Assembly: GCA_016716565.1 (NCBI GenBank)
Contig: JADJWC010000001.1
Location: 1 to 64,000, forward strand
DNA from: a bacterium
Lineage (GTDB): Bacteria > Bacteroidota > Ignavibacteria > Ignavibacteriales > Ignavibacteriaceae
Length of the DNA: 64,000 nt
Direction: 5' to 3'
This document shows, piece by piece, positions 52,277 to 60,605 of the stretch. A program made the translations under genes and the position numbers. The notes beneath the pieces were generated by a model. The model was not told where the DNA came from. It searched no databases and worked only from the letters and a program-made list of their open reading frames with translations. Position 1 is the first letter of the stretch; every line of letters starts with the position of its first letter.

Positions 52277-52306
52277 CGTTGTTTTCTTTGGGAAGAATTG
52301 GGAAGT
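52277..52306 (+). repeat. CGTTGTTTTC repeat, copy 1 of 6
   Basis: Begins CGTTGTTTTCTTTGGGAAGA and continues ATTGGGAAGT. In the convergent gap after the BKACE-like gene. See the finding on six copies. Confidence 0.7.
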
Positions 52307-52356
52307 ACAAAACAGAGGAATGGTTTTTTTATGGTTCAACTGTGGAGCCATAAAAA

Positions 52357-52860
52357 TTACCTTACCCAACTATATACTACAATCCTCCCTTTGGAATCCG
52401 GAATACCTATGAATACTAATTCATTAAACCTTAAAGCATATGGAGGCTGAGGGTACATTACAAATTCACCTCCCCAATTCAGATTATTTCCCGGAATAAA
52501 TTCTATTTGCCCGATCCAGTACGAAGGACTTAAATATCCCGTTGGTTCAATATATCTTGTGTTCTTTAATGTAAAATTGCCGCTTTGTTGTATACTTATT
52601 AATGTGTCCAGAGAGTTTACGTATAAATTCACCCTCATTATAAATGTTTTATTTCGGAATAATACAAGGTATGTTGAATCCGGGGACGAAGCATCAAGGA
52701 CATTATTTGAAGTACTGTCAGGTTGGTAGTCTGCACCCATGTTGTCATATGTGCCGTACAAAATATTCTCCAGTGGAGTCGGTTCCGCGTCGTCCGAACA
52801 ATTGAAAAGTAAAATGCCTGTTAAGGAAACACAAATGAATAATAATATTCTGCTCGTCAT
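52357..52860 (-). CDS. Small lipoprotein of unknown function
   Basis: 167 residues with a lipoprotein signal (ILLFICVSLTGILLFNC, Cys21). The mature part is strand-rich (YLVLFRNKTFIMRVNLYVNS, YWIGQIEFIPGNNLNWGGEF) and resembles the small exported lipocalin- or jelly-roll-like lipoproteins of Bacteroidetes. No family assignment. Divergent from the methyltransferase. Confidence 0.65.
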   Translation of the reverse strand: MTSRILLFICVSLTGILLFNCSDDAEPTPLENILYGTYDNMGADYQPDSTSNNVLDASSPDSTYLVLFRNKTFIMRVNLYVNSLDTLISIQQSGNFTLKNTRYIEPTGYLSPSYWIGQIEFIPGNNLNWGGEFVMYPQPPYALRFNELVFIGIPDSKGRIVVYSWVR

Positions 52861-53050
52861 AAAACCCCCGATTAAATTTTCTTCACGAAACTTCGGTTAT
52901 TTTCTGTCTAATGTCAAAAACAATCGATTTACAATTAGCAAACAAAGATGTGCAAAATTAAACCGTGACTTATTATTATCTTAACAGCATATTCGTAGGG
53001 ACACAAAATTTTGTGTTCCTACTTTATTTAATGAAAATTATTTTCCCCCC

Positions 53051-53081
53051 CGTTGTTTTCTTTTGAGAGAATTGGGAGGTT
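53051..53081 (+). repeat. CGTTGTTTTC repeat, copy 2 of 6
   Basis: CGTTGTTTTCTTTTGAGAGA then ATTGGGAGGTT. In the divergent gap, 31 nt upstream of the methyltransferase start. Confidence 0.7.
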
Positions 53082-53112
53082 TACCAAGAGAAAACATTTT
53101 TAAAAGCATAAT

Positions 53113-53673
53113 ATGAGAGAAGACAAAAACCGCGTTTGCCCTGTTGAACTGGCGAACTCACTCGATAATAAATTAAGAAGATGGTTGCAGAATCCGCAGA
53201 AAATACTTTCTCCTTTTGTTAAAGAAGGAATGAAGGTTCTTGATATTGGATGCGGGCCTGGATTCTTTTCTGTCGAGTTAGCAAAAATGGTTGGAGCGAA
53301 CGGAAAAGTTTATGCAGTTGATCTGCAGGAAGGAATGCTGCAAAAGATTAAGAATAAAATACGGGGCACATCTCTTGAAAACATTATTCAATTAATTAAA
53401 TGTGAAGAAGACAAAATCGTTATACCTGAAAAAGTAGATTTTATTCTTGCGTTTTATATGGTTCACGAAGTCCCGGATAAAAATAAACTTTTTACAACTT
53501 TGAAAAGTTTTCTTAAAGAGAATGGTGAGTTCTTAATTGTAGAGCCAAAATTATTTCACGTTTCTAAAAAAGAATTTGCATCAACATTAAATAATGCAGA
53601 AGCAGTTGGATTTAAAACTTCTGCAGGTCCACGATTATCTTTTAGTTTTTCATCATTATTAAAAATCAATTGA
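53113..53673 (+). CDS. Class I SAM-dependent methyltransferase
   Basis: 186 residues. The AdoMet motif is VLDIGCGPGFFSVELAKMVG near 43-62, followed by GKVYAVDLQEGMLQKI (acidic loop) and VDFILAFYMVHEVPDKN. The N-terminus CPVELANSLDNKLRRWLQNP resembles small UbiE-like methyltransferases found beside zinc-type oxidoreductases. Acceptor unknown. It overlaps nothing and lies 8 nt before the MDR gene, so they are likely one operon. Confidence 0.88.
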   Translation: MREDKNRVCPVELANSLDNKLRRWLQNPQKILSPFVKEGMKVLDIGCGPGFFSVELAKMVGANGKVYAVDLQEGMLQKIKNKIRGTSLENIIQLIKCEEDKIVIPEKVDFILAFYMVHEVPDKNKLFTTLKSFLKENGEFLIVEPKLFHVSKKEFASTLNNAEAVGFKTSAGPRLSFSFSSLLKIN

Positions 53674-53681
53674 CGTGAATT

Positions 53682-54671
53682 ATGAAAGCAATTGTGGCTA
53701 CTAAATACGGTCCGCCCGAAGTTCTTCAAATTAAAGAAATAGAAAAACCCACGCCCGGTAATAACGAAATACTTGTAAAAGTTTTCGCAACAACAGTGTC
53801 AGCTGCAGATTACAGGGTGCGGAGTTTTAATGTTCCAATTTCATTTTGGCTTCCTGCCCGGTTTGCGCTTGGACTTACTAAACCAAGAAATTCTGTGTTG
53901 GGAATGGATTTTTCTGGAGTGGTTGAAGCGGTTGGTAAAAATGTTACAAAGTATAAAGTCGGCGATCCTGTTTTCGGATTGATGGGACATCAATTCGGAT
54001 GCTACGCTCAGTACTTATGCCTTTCTGAGGATTGGAAGCTCGTGGGAATAGCAGGTAAGCCTGCAAATTTAAATTTCGAGGAAGCTGCTGCTATACCTTT
54101 TGGAGGACTGACAGCTTTATATTTTATGAGGGAGGCAAAAATTCAAAAAGGACAAAAAGTTCTGATAACCGGAGCGTCGGGGAGCGTAGGAACTTCTGCA
54201 GTCCAGATTGCGAAATACTACTGCGCTGAGGTAACTGCTGTTTGCAGAACTGATAAGATTGAGTTGGTAAAGTCACTCGGTGCGGATAAAATTGTTGATT
54301 ACACCAAAGATGATTTTACAAAAAGCGGTGAGTTATATGATGTGATTTTTGAAGTTGCCGGTAAAACTCCATTCTCAGACTGTATAAAATCTCTTACAAA
54401 AACCGGAACTCTTCTGCACGCTGTCGCTGTGCCTGCGGTAACAATTCAAATGAAATGGCAATCGATAACAACCGGCAGAAAAATGATTGGTGGCGGTCCT
54501 GATAATAATTCTAAGGATTTGATTTTCTTAAAAGAACTTGTTGAGTCGGGCAAGTTGAAACCAATAATTGACAGATCCTATCCGATGGAACAAATTGTTG
54601 AAGCGCACAAATATGTCGGGTCCGGTCACAAAAAAGGAAATGTAGTTGTTACAATAGAACACAATGATTAG
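53682..54671 (+). CDS. NAD(P)-dependent medium-chain oxidoreductase (quinone-oxidoreductase type)
   Basis: 329 residues. The N-terminal GroES-like part (KYGPPEVLQIKEIEKPTPG, then LGMDFSGVVEAVGKNVTKYK) leads to the Rossmann motif VLITGASGSVGTSAVQIAKY. The zinc-ligand Cys residues of alcohol dehydrogenases are absent, so it is the zinc-free quinone or enone reductase type. Likely reduces small carbonyl compounds with NADPH. Co-transcribed with the methyltransferase. Confidence 0.92.
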   Translation: MKAIVATKYGPPEVLQIKEIEKPTPGNNEILVKVFATTVSAADYRVRSFNVPISFWLPARFALGLTKPRNSVLGMDFSGVVEAVGKNVTKYKVGDPVFGLMGHQFGCYAQYLCLSEDWKLVGIAGKPANLNFEEAAAIPFGGLTALYFMREAKIQKGQKVLITGASGSVGTSAVQIAKYYCAEVTAVCRTDKIELVKSLGADKIVDYTKDDFTKSGELYDVIFEVAGKTPFSDCIKSLTKTGTLLHAVAVPAVTIQMKWQSITTGRKMIGGGPDNNSKDLIFLKELVESGKLKPIIDRSYPMEQIVEAHKYVGSGHKKGNVVVTIEHND

Positions 54672-54686
54672 GCTAACTTGTTTTCC

Positions 54687-54717
54687 CGTTGTTTTCTTTG
54701 GGAAGATTTGGGATGTT
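54687..54717 (+). repeat. CGTTGTTTTC repeat, copy 3 of 6
   Basis: CGTTGTTTTCTTTGGGAAGA then TTTGGGATGTT. In the convergent gap between the MDR gene and the hydrolase. Confidence 0.7.
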
Positions 54718-54761
54718 TGATGAAGATTTGTTTTAGCGAAAAACTTGCAGACGTCTTTACC

Positions 54762-55901
54762 TTATTTAAGCTGAAATTCTATCAGTTCGCTTCCGGCAGC
54801 GGCTGAAGAAAATTTTTCTTTCAGTTTAATCAGCTCCTCTTCATCATCTTTAAACACCGCATCGACAAAATCCAATGTGAAATAAAAGATCAATTTGCAT
54901 TTGTCGGCAAGATTTTGTGAGTCGGGAGAAAAACCATCCAGCTGCCCCGAAACCACTCCGATGCTCGAAAAATAGTAATGATGAAAATCATTTATCTTTA
55001 CCAGGAACCTTTCCGATCTGTCAAACGAATTTATCAAACTGAAGTCGGGAATGATAAATTCATCAGTGTCCTCATAAAAATGAAGAAGCGGTACATTCAT
55101 TTTATCGCTATCATAATAGGGTGATTTTTTTATGTCCTCCACCGCAGAACCGAGACCAATTCCGCCATCCAGACTTACCAGACATCTGACATTATTATTT
55201 TTCATTTGTAACAGTAGAACAGACCGCCCGCCAAAACTATGACCTATTAAAGCGATATTATTAAAATCTATGTTGGTGAATCTGTGAAGTGAGCTGATTG
55301 CAAATTCCATATCCTTAACCTGTTCTTCAGCACTTTCAACAGCCTGCGAATCATCTGTCATCGGTCCGGATATTCTCGTTTGAGAAGGTGTAGTCGCAAC
55401 AACATATCCATTGCTTGCAATGAATTCACACAAAAAAGCCTGGTGATGAGCAGAGTGATAGTTACCCTGTGCAACAACTATCAATGGAAATTTTTCATTT
55501 AAAGGAACGGCGTTTTCATCTGCAAGCATTTGAAGATCGAACCAGGCACGGACTGTTTTATTGCTCACTCCGTTTTGCTGCAGAAGATTTTCATATTGTA
55601 TAATGGCGCTGTCCTGCATTGATTTTGAAACCTGAAATTGAGTTTCAGCAGCACTTAATATAAAATAATCTTCATTTGTAAACGGATCAGATTTTCCGGA
55701 AAGGTGTGCGGGGAACCAGACACTCACCTGAACAGGTCTGTAACTTTTATTATCGGCTGTTGTTCTGCTTGAATCATACAACGATAAAACCTGAAAACTC
55801 ACATCATATTTTCCTCTGCTCATATAGTTCAGTGCCTGATGCTGAGCAGATAACGGCAGGGTAACCAGCAGAATCGAAAAAATTGTAAGTGTCTTTATCA
55901 T
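54762..55901 (-). CDS. Secreted alpha/beta hydrolase (PAF-acetylhydrolase-like)
   Basis: 379 residues with a signal peptide (TLTIFSILLVTLPLSAQ). The N-terminal segment YRPVQVSVWFPAHL and FPLIVVAQGNYHSAHHQAFL are typical of the dienelactone-hydrolase/PAF-AH-like group. The nucleophile elbow is IALIGHSFGGRSVLL with Ser222; SLDGGIG and a later FHHYYFSS (His) complete a plausible triad. Probably an exported esterase; substrate unknown. Confidence 0.85.
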   Translation of the reverse strand: MIKTLTIFSILLVTLPLSAQHQALNYMSRGKYDVSFQVLSLYDSSRTTADNKSYRPVQVSVWFPAHLSGKSDPFTNEDYFILSAAETQFQVSKSMQDSAIIQYENLLQQNGVSNKTVRAWFDLQMLADENAVPLNEKFPLIVVAQGNYHSAHHQAFLCEFIASNGYVVATTPSQTRISGPMTDDSQAVESAEEQVKDMEFAISSLHRFTNIDFNNIALIGHSFGGRSVLLLQMKNNNVRCLVSLDGGIGLGSAVEDIKKSPYYDSDKMNVPLLHFYEDTDEFIIPDFSLINSFDRSERFLVKINDFHHYYFSSIGVVSGQLDGFSPDSQNLADKCKLIFYFTLDFVDAVFKDDEEELIKLKEKFSSAAAGSELIEFQLK

Positions 55902-55956
55902 AATTATATTATTAGTTAATATAAAATTCTGTGCACCAAATTAAAATCACTCTTTT

Positions 55957-55987
55957 TGTTGTTTTCTTTTGGGAGAATGGGAAAGTT
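55957..55987 (+). repeat. CGTTGTTTTC repeat, copy 4 of 6
   Basis: TGTTGTTTTCTTTTGGGAGA then ATGGGAAAGTT. First base differs (T for C). Lies 55 nt upstream of the hydrolase start, beside the palindrome cluster. Confidence 0.7.
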
Positions 55988-56035
55988 AGATACAGAAGTT
56001 ATTAGCTTTGCTTAACTTGTAACGTACAAATTATA

Positions 56036-56200
56036 ACCCACGGATTTATCCGTGGGTATAAAGTGAAATACAAATTATTTCTCAACGGTTTCAACCGTTT
56101 TCAAGGTTTGCTGAGAAGTATGGACTAAGTATAGTAAACCGATGAATCGGTTTCTGCGGGAATTCGTTCTGCGTTTCTTTCCCACGACTGAAGTCGTGGG
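56036..56200. repeat. Cluster of four perfect palindromes
   Basis: ACCCACGGAT-TT-ATCCGTGGGT (56036-56057), AACGGTT-TC-AACCGTT (56084-56099), AAACCGAT-GA-ATCGGTTT (56136-56153) and CCCACGACT-GA-AGTCGTGGG (56181-56200). All have a two-base loop, unlike the three-base loops of the array at 30.7 kb. Bracketed by repeat copies 4 and 5. No gene in the 412-nt gap 55902-56313. Confidence 0.75.
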
Positions 56201-56218
56201 TTAAAAATTATTTTCTCG

Positions 56219-56249
56219 CGTTGTTTTCTTTTGAAAGAATTGGGAAGTT
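56219..56249 (+). repeat. CGTTGTTTTC repeat, copy 5 of 6
   Basis: CGTTGTTTTCTTTTGAAAGA then ATTGGGAAGTT. Between the palindrome cluster and the S41 peptidase gene. Confidence 0.7.
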
Positions 56250-56313
56250 AGCATTGAATATTTTATCAGGTTCAATTAAAAAGGACAAAAGGTAAAATCC
56301 GGGAGTCGATTCT

Positions 56314-57612
56314 ATGAAGTTTAAAACATTCTTCCTGTTATTTATTTTCCTGTCTGTTCAGATTCACGCACAAACGTTAACTTCCGCAGAGAAAGTAAAA
56401 ATCCTCACTGATGTAATACAGAAAATTGAAAAAATTTATCCCTTTCCGGAAATATCTGAAAAAATAATTGGCGGGTTGAATAAACAAATTTCAGATAGAT
56501 ATTATGATGGGATTAATTCCCCGATCGATTTTGCAACTCAGGTGACGAACAATCTCGAAACATTCAGCAGCGATAAGCATCTCGATCTTATTTACAACCC
56601 TGGTTTGGCAAAAGCATTGCTGGAAGAAACATCTAACAGTTCAGACTATACAGAAGAAGAAGCCAAAACGGAAATCTGGAATAACTATGGATTTAAGGAA
56701 CTGAAAATACTGGACGGCAATGTTGGATATCTTAATCTTAGTGTTTTCTTTTCCACGGATTACGCTGCCAAAGTTGCGGATGCTACGATGAACTATTTTT
56801 CCAATTGCAATGCATTGATTATCGACCTGCGCGAAAACGGCGGCGGCTGGGGTGATATGGTTGTCTATTTACTTGCATACTTCATTGATAATAAAGAACC
56901 GCTGGTATTAAACACTACTCAATCTACACTGGATAGTACTATTTATTCTGAAGTTGTACCGGCACAGGTAACTGGTCGTAAGTTAACTGACATTCCTGTT
57001 TATGTTTTAACATCTCAGGTAACTGCATCGGCTGCTGAAGCATTCACCGCTCATTTAAAATATTTCAATAAGAACACTGTAATCGTCGGCAGGAAAACCA
57101 AAGGCGCTGAAAACCCGGTTGAACATATCGCTATTGATGAAAATTTCGTTCTGCAAATTCCGGCCTGGAAAAAAATATATTCGGGAAATCCTCTCGCCTG
57201 GGAAGGAATTGGAATTAATCCAGATATTGAAGTCGAACCGGAAAATGCTTTCCCGACAGCTTATAAAAATGCCTTGCAGAAATTATTGAAAACTGCGAAT
57301 GAACAAACAGCAATTGATAAATACCAATGGGCTCTGGACGGTTTATCTGCGAGTTACGATAACATTGATATAAACACGATCAAAGAATATGCGGACAGCT
57401 ATGGCAAAATTCAAATAAAATTCATAGACGACAAATTGTATTATCAATCTGAAGGTAGTTCATCCAATCTGTTGATTCCAATTTCTGCCGATTACTTCAT
57501 TGTGAAAGGACTTAATTATTTCAGAATTAAGTTTATAAAAAATGAGAGCACCATAATCTTGAAACAGATATTTACTTTCGGAGTGGAGAGAGAATATGTT
57601 AAGAGCAAATAA
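56314..57612 (+). CDS. S41-family serine peptidase, secreted
   Basis: 432 residues with a signal peptide (TFFLLFIFLSVQIHA). A helical N-terminal domain precedes the S41 core: ALIIDLRENGGGWGDMVVYL, the catalytic Ser region VLTSQVTASAAEAFTAHLKY, and VIVGRKTKGAENPVEHIAID. No PDZ domain is seen, so it is the short tail-processing-peptidase/IRBP-like form common in Bacteroidetes. Probably acts on exported proteins or peptides. Confidence 0.9.
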   Translation: MKFKTFFLLFIFLSVQIHAQTLTSAEKVKILTDVIQKIEKIYPFPEISEKIIGGLNKQISDRYYDGINSPIDFATQVTNNLETFSSDKHLDLIYNPGLAKALLEETSNSSDYTEEEAKTEIWNNYGFKELKILDGNVGYLNLSVFFSTDYAAKVADATMNYFSNCNALIIDLRENGGGWGDMVVYLLAYFIDNKEPLVLNTTQSTLDSTIYSEVVPAQVTGRKLTDIPVYVLTSQVTASAAEAFTAHLKYFNKNTVIVGRKTKGAENPVEHIAIDENFVLQIPAWKKIYSGNPLAWEGIGINPDIEVEPENAFPTAYKNALQKLLKTANEQTAIDKYQWALDGLSASYDNIDINTIKEYADSYGKIQIKFIDDKLYYQSEGSSSNLLIPISADYFIVKGLNYFRIKFIKNESTIILKQIFTFGVEREYVKSK

Positions 57613-57652
57613 CAGATTTAAGGATAGTTTTTCCCGGAAGTCACGTCTGCCC

Positions 57653-57683
57653 CGTTGTTTTCTTTGGGAAGAATGGGGAAGTT
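57653..57683 (+). repeat. CGTTGTTTTC repeat, copy 6 of 6
   Basis: CGTTGTTTTCTTTGGGAAGA then ATGGGGAAGTT. Between the S41 gene and the DUF5677-like gene, both plus strand. The last copy seen; the next gap does not have one. Confidence 0.7.
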
Positions 57684-57722
57684 TGAAAAGAAAAATAATT
57701 TAAATACACAAGAAGTTTCGTA

Positions 57723-58574
57723 ATGAAGATATCAAGATCTTCTATACCATTACCAAATAAAGATAAACTTGATAAACTAATATTAAGTTCTTATGAAGAA
57801 GTTTGTTCACTCAGATTAACATTCCAAAAGAAAGAAACAGAATTTAACTACACAAAGAAATTTATTTCTGAGTCAATCGAGAGAATTGCTGACTTGTTGT
57901 TAGCAATATCAAAATTAACTTTCAGAGATATTGATAGTATGCATATTCTAATGCGTTCATCTTTGGAAGTAAATATAGACTTATTATGGTTCTATAAAAT
58001 CTATCTTGATAATAACTTTCAGGGAGAACAACTTGCCCGAAGATTTTTTCAATTTGGTGCAGAATACTACTTAAAAGTTTCTAAAAACTATGCGACTGTA
58101 TTAGAAGTTGATCCTTATTTAAAGAAAATAAATGACAGGTATCCACATAATAAGTTTACTGAGGATGCAAAGAATTTGAAATTGGTTGAACTTGTTGATC
58201 CAAAAGCGAAAAAAGAATTAAGAAGTTTGCAAGAAATTGATTGGCATTGTCTGCCGGGATTTATAAAAGGCAAAAAGGAAATCTCATTCAGATCACGCAG
58301 TGAAGTGGCAGCAGAGATGGCTAAGGTGCTATTTAATTTAAAATATGCTCCATATTACCAAAATTGGACTACGTTAAATGCATTTACTCATTGGTCAGCT
58401 GCAAAAATGAAGTTTTATGATGATAAAGTTTCTGAAGTTTTTTATTTAAGAAATCTTAACGCATCTCTTGGTTTTTTGCACGATGTACTAAATGTGGGAT
58501 ATAATTATTTAAAAATAATCCCACCTGAAAAAGTAAGAATGATGAGACAAGAGTTTCACTACTTCAGTACTTGA
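57723..58574 (+). CDS. DUF5677-like helical protein
   Basis: 283 residues, nearly all helix, no signal peptide. The central DIDSMHILMRSSLEVNIDLL (R-x-x-x-E pattern) followed by WFYKIYLDNNFQGEQLARRF is the pattern of DUF5677 and related HEPN-like bundles that bring an Arg and Glu into the core. YAPYYQNWTTLNAFTHWSAA carries a conserved-looking His later. Such proteins occur in phage-defence and toxin-like islands, but no system is proven here. The next gene has the same overall plan. Confidence 0.6.
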   Translation: MKISRSSIPLPNKDKLDKLILSSYEEVCSLRLTFQKKETEFNYTKKFISESIERIADLLLAISKLTFRDIDSMHILMRSSLEVNIDLLWFYKIYLDNNFQGEQLARRFFQFGAEYYLKVSKNYATVLEVDPYLKKINDRYPHNKFTEDAKNLKLVELVDPKAKKELRSLQEIDWHCLPGFIKGKKEISFRSRSEVAAEMAKVLFNLKYAPYYQNWTTLNAFTHWSAAKMKFYDDKVSEVFYLRNLNASLGFLHDVLNVGYNYLKIIPPEKVRMMRQEFHYFST

Positions 58575-58633
58575 AATATTGTTAAGCTAAAAGATGAAAA
58601 TCCACTCAAAGGGTTTTTGCTTTTGGTATAGAG

Positions 58634-59659
58634 ATGTACTTGGAAAAAGTGCTAATGAACATTTTTTCTTTAGGTTGCACTCTACGATGGAATGAATTAT
58701 TAGCTTTATATATGGCAAAAAAGAAAAAAAAGACAGAATCGAAACCGTTATTAATATCAATCGGGAAGTGCGCTTATATAATGAATATGAGTGAACCTAC
58801 CTTAGATAGTTGGCTCAAGGAAAAAAATATTTTGGTAGTAGTTGACAAACATGGTCAGCATTGCATCACATACGAAAACTTTAAGCGTTTAGCTAATGAT
58901 GAAAACAAAAACGAGAAATCAAAATCCGATGTGGTTAAATATTTAACCGATAGAGAAAGCTGGGATTTAGAAAAGATGAAAAATGAAATAGGCAAAATGG
59001 ATGCAAAGTATAGAGAATATGTTAAAATGTTAACAGAATATCATTCGGAAATATTTAATGCCCACTTTGAGTTAAATAATGAGTCTCCAATATGTGCTGC
59101 TTTATTATTATTCACAAAGATTATAAACATGTGCAATTTGTTTCTTGATAGCATTGAAAAATATAATTCTTCACTTTTACTAATACGCACAATTGATGAA
59201 GCAAATACACTTGCACAGTACTTTACTGTAATGCAACAAGATGAGCAATGCAAAAGAGATTTAATTGCTTGGTTTCGTTATGAAAAATCCCCTTCTCCAG
59301 CCGAATGTAGAGAAAGTCTATCAATTGCACTTACTGCACTTGCACCTCAGGCCGGGATTCCAAGTGATTTATTAGAAATGCTAACTGACGATGTATATGA
59401 TGCAAAAAGTAAGTCAGTTCATCATTCATATAAGGATTGTTCGGAATTACTTGATCTTGAGTTGAAAGATGATAACATTTCTGTTAAAACTGTTGCGTAT
59501 GAATCAATAAGTATTTATCGTCTATTTGAAGTATTAGAATACTTTGAAAGTATAATAAATAATGTTCTTCAGGGATTCTTAATTTGCTTTAATAATTTTT
59601 TGAGTGATGAAAACAAAAAAAAGCTAGTAGAACTAACAACTAGAATGAGCTTTAAATAA
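58634..59659 (+). CDS. Unknown protein with putative N-terminal HTH and DUF5677-like helical domain
   Basis: 341 residues from 58634; an ATG at 58712 (MAKKKKKTESKPLLISIGKC) is an equally likely start and gives 315 residues. LLISIGKCAYIMNMSEPTLD then SWLKEKNILVVVDKHGQHCI looks like a MerR/excisionase-type helix-turn-helix. The rest is helical, with SSLLLIRTIDEANTLAQYFT as the R-x-x-x-E core and DAKSKSVHHSYKDCSELL with a His pair. It is 60 nt after the DUF5677-like gene. Together they look like a two-gene accessory module. Confidence 0.6.
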   Translation: MYLEKVLMNIFSLGCTLRWNELLALYMAKKKKKTESKPLLISIGKCAYIMNMSEPTLDSWLKEKNILVVVDKHGQHCITYENFKRLANDENKNEKSKSDVVKYLTDRESWDLEKMKNEIGKMDAKYREYVKMLTEYHSEIFNAHFELNNESPICAALLLFTKIINMCNLFLDSIEKYNSSLLLIRTIDEANTLAQYFTVMQQDEQCKRDLIAWFRYEKSPSPAECRESLSIALTALAPQAGIPSDLLEMLTDDVYDAKSKSVHHSYKDCSELLDLELKDDNISVKTVAYESISIYRLFEVLEYFESIINNVLQGFLICFNNFLSDENKKKLVELTTRMSFK

Positions 59660-59666
59660 TCAAAAT

Positions 59667-59725
59667 ATGAACACCATAAAAAACCTCGGCTTCAACAATT
59701 GGTTTAAGGATAAAGTTGATTTAAA
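59667..59725 (+). pseudogene. rsgA remnant 1: first 20 codons
   Basis: ATG at 59667 encodes MNTIKNLGFNNWFKDKVDLK, aligned to MDNLQNLGFDNWFSDKIDLS of the intact RsgA at 61817. Homology stops after codon 20, and a stop follows within 10 codons. It starts 8 nt after the previous gene ends. Confidence 0.85.
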
Positions 59726-59794
59726 ATTTTTCGGGGGGTATAATCCCAATGATTAATAAACGATAAGGTTATTTTAATCTAAAAGGTGAAATAC

Positions 59795-60442
59795 TTGAAG
59801 CATAAACCGGGTAAAAAAATAAAAGTCAATCGCATACCGGAAAGAGGTTTTTACGATTCTGAAACCATCAATAAAATTATTGATGAAGCTTTGTATTGCC
59901 ACATCAGTTTTATTCAGGATGGACACCCGTTCATTATCCCGACTATCCACGCGAGAATGAACGATCATCTTGTATTTCATGGTGCAAAAGCCAGCCGGCT
60001 TCTTAAACAAATTGCCAGCGGAGAAGAAATAGCTGTTTCAGTTACAATTTTAGATGAGCTTGTCCTGGCACGATCAGTTTTTCATCATTCAATGAACTAC
60101 AGATCTGTGGTGATTTTTGGTAAAGGCCAATTGATTAAAAATAAAATTGAAAAACTCAATGCTCTGGAAGCAATAACAAATCATATCATTCCGGGCAGAT
60201 GGAATGATGCAAGAAAGCCAAACGAAAAAGAACTTAATGCAACTTCAGTTGTTTCACTTAAGATAGATGAAGCTTCAGCAAAAATAAGATCCGGTCCGCC
60301 AAAGGATGAAGAAGAAGATTATGATTTGCCGGTTTGGGCAGGTGTTATACCGTTTTCAAAAAAATTCGAACAGCCGAAAGAGGATCCAAAACTTAAGTCG
60401 GGAATTCTTCTTCCGGATTACATTGAAAAGCTTATCAAATGA
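59795..60442 (+). CDS. Pyridoxamine-5'-phosphate-oxidase-like flavin-binding protein
   Basis: A TTG at 59795 has AAAGGTG 6 nt upstream; a GTG at 59786 is the alternative (218 residues versus 215). GFYDSETINKIIDEALYCHI and SFIQDGHPFIIPTIHARMND are the split-barrel opening; LVFHGAKASRLLKQIASGEE and SVTILDELVLARSVFHHSMN then YRSVVIFGKGQLI follow. This is the PPOX-like/flavin reductase family with FMN expected in a dimer. The gene sits between two rsgA remnants, replacing about 9 rsgA codons. Substrate unknown. Confidence 0.88.
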   Translation: MKHKPGKKIKVNRIPERGFYDSETINKIIDEALYCHISFIQDGHPFIIPTIHARMNDHLVFHGAKASRLLKQIASGEEIAVSVTILDELVLARSVFHHSMNYRSVVIFGKGQLIKNKIEKLNALEAITNHIIPGRWNDARKPNEKELNATSVVSLKIDEASAKIRSGPPKDEEEDYDLPVWAGVIPFSKKFEQPKEDPKLKSGILLPDYIEKLIK

Positions 60443-60470
60443 AAATTATAATTTATTTTCTGAACTTTAT

Positions 60471-60515
60471 AAGTGTAATCAGCGTTAATAAAAGCAGCTT
60501 TGTTGTTTCCAACCG
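60471..60515 (+). pseudogene. rsgA remnant 2: codons about 29-41
   Basis: The stretch encodes VISVNKSSFVVSN in a frame that stops soon after, versus VISVNKNSFVVSN (residues 29-41) in the intact RsgA; 20 of 21 bases of the best segment (AGCAGCTTTGTTGTTTCCAAC region) agree. It begins about 30 nt after the PPOX gene. Nothing further of RsgA is recognisable up to the next gene at 60606. Confidence 0.8.
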
Positions 60516-60605
60516 CAATGGAAGTTATTGGTTTTAAAAATAAATCCAGATAAATATGGGGGCGTGAGAAATATTTATTAGGCAATAACTACGGGGAAAT
60601 AGGTT

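Noticed and set aside
52277..57683. Integron cassette array (repeats as attC sites)
   Set aside because: The repeats are short, lack convincing paired R'/R'' core sites and long inverted arms, and the genes between them run in both directions; no integrase is present.
52277..57683. CRISPR array
   Set aside because: Spacing is hundreds to thousands of bases with genes between; no cas genes.
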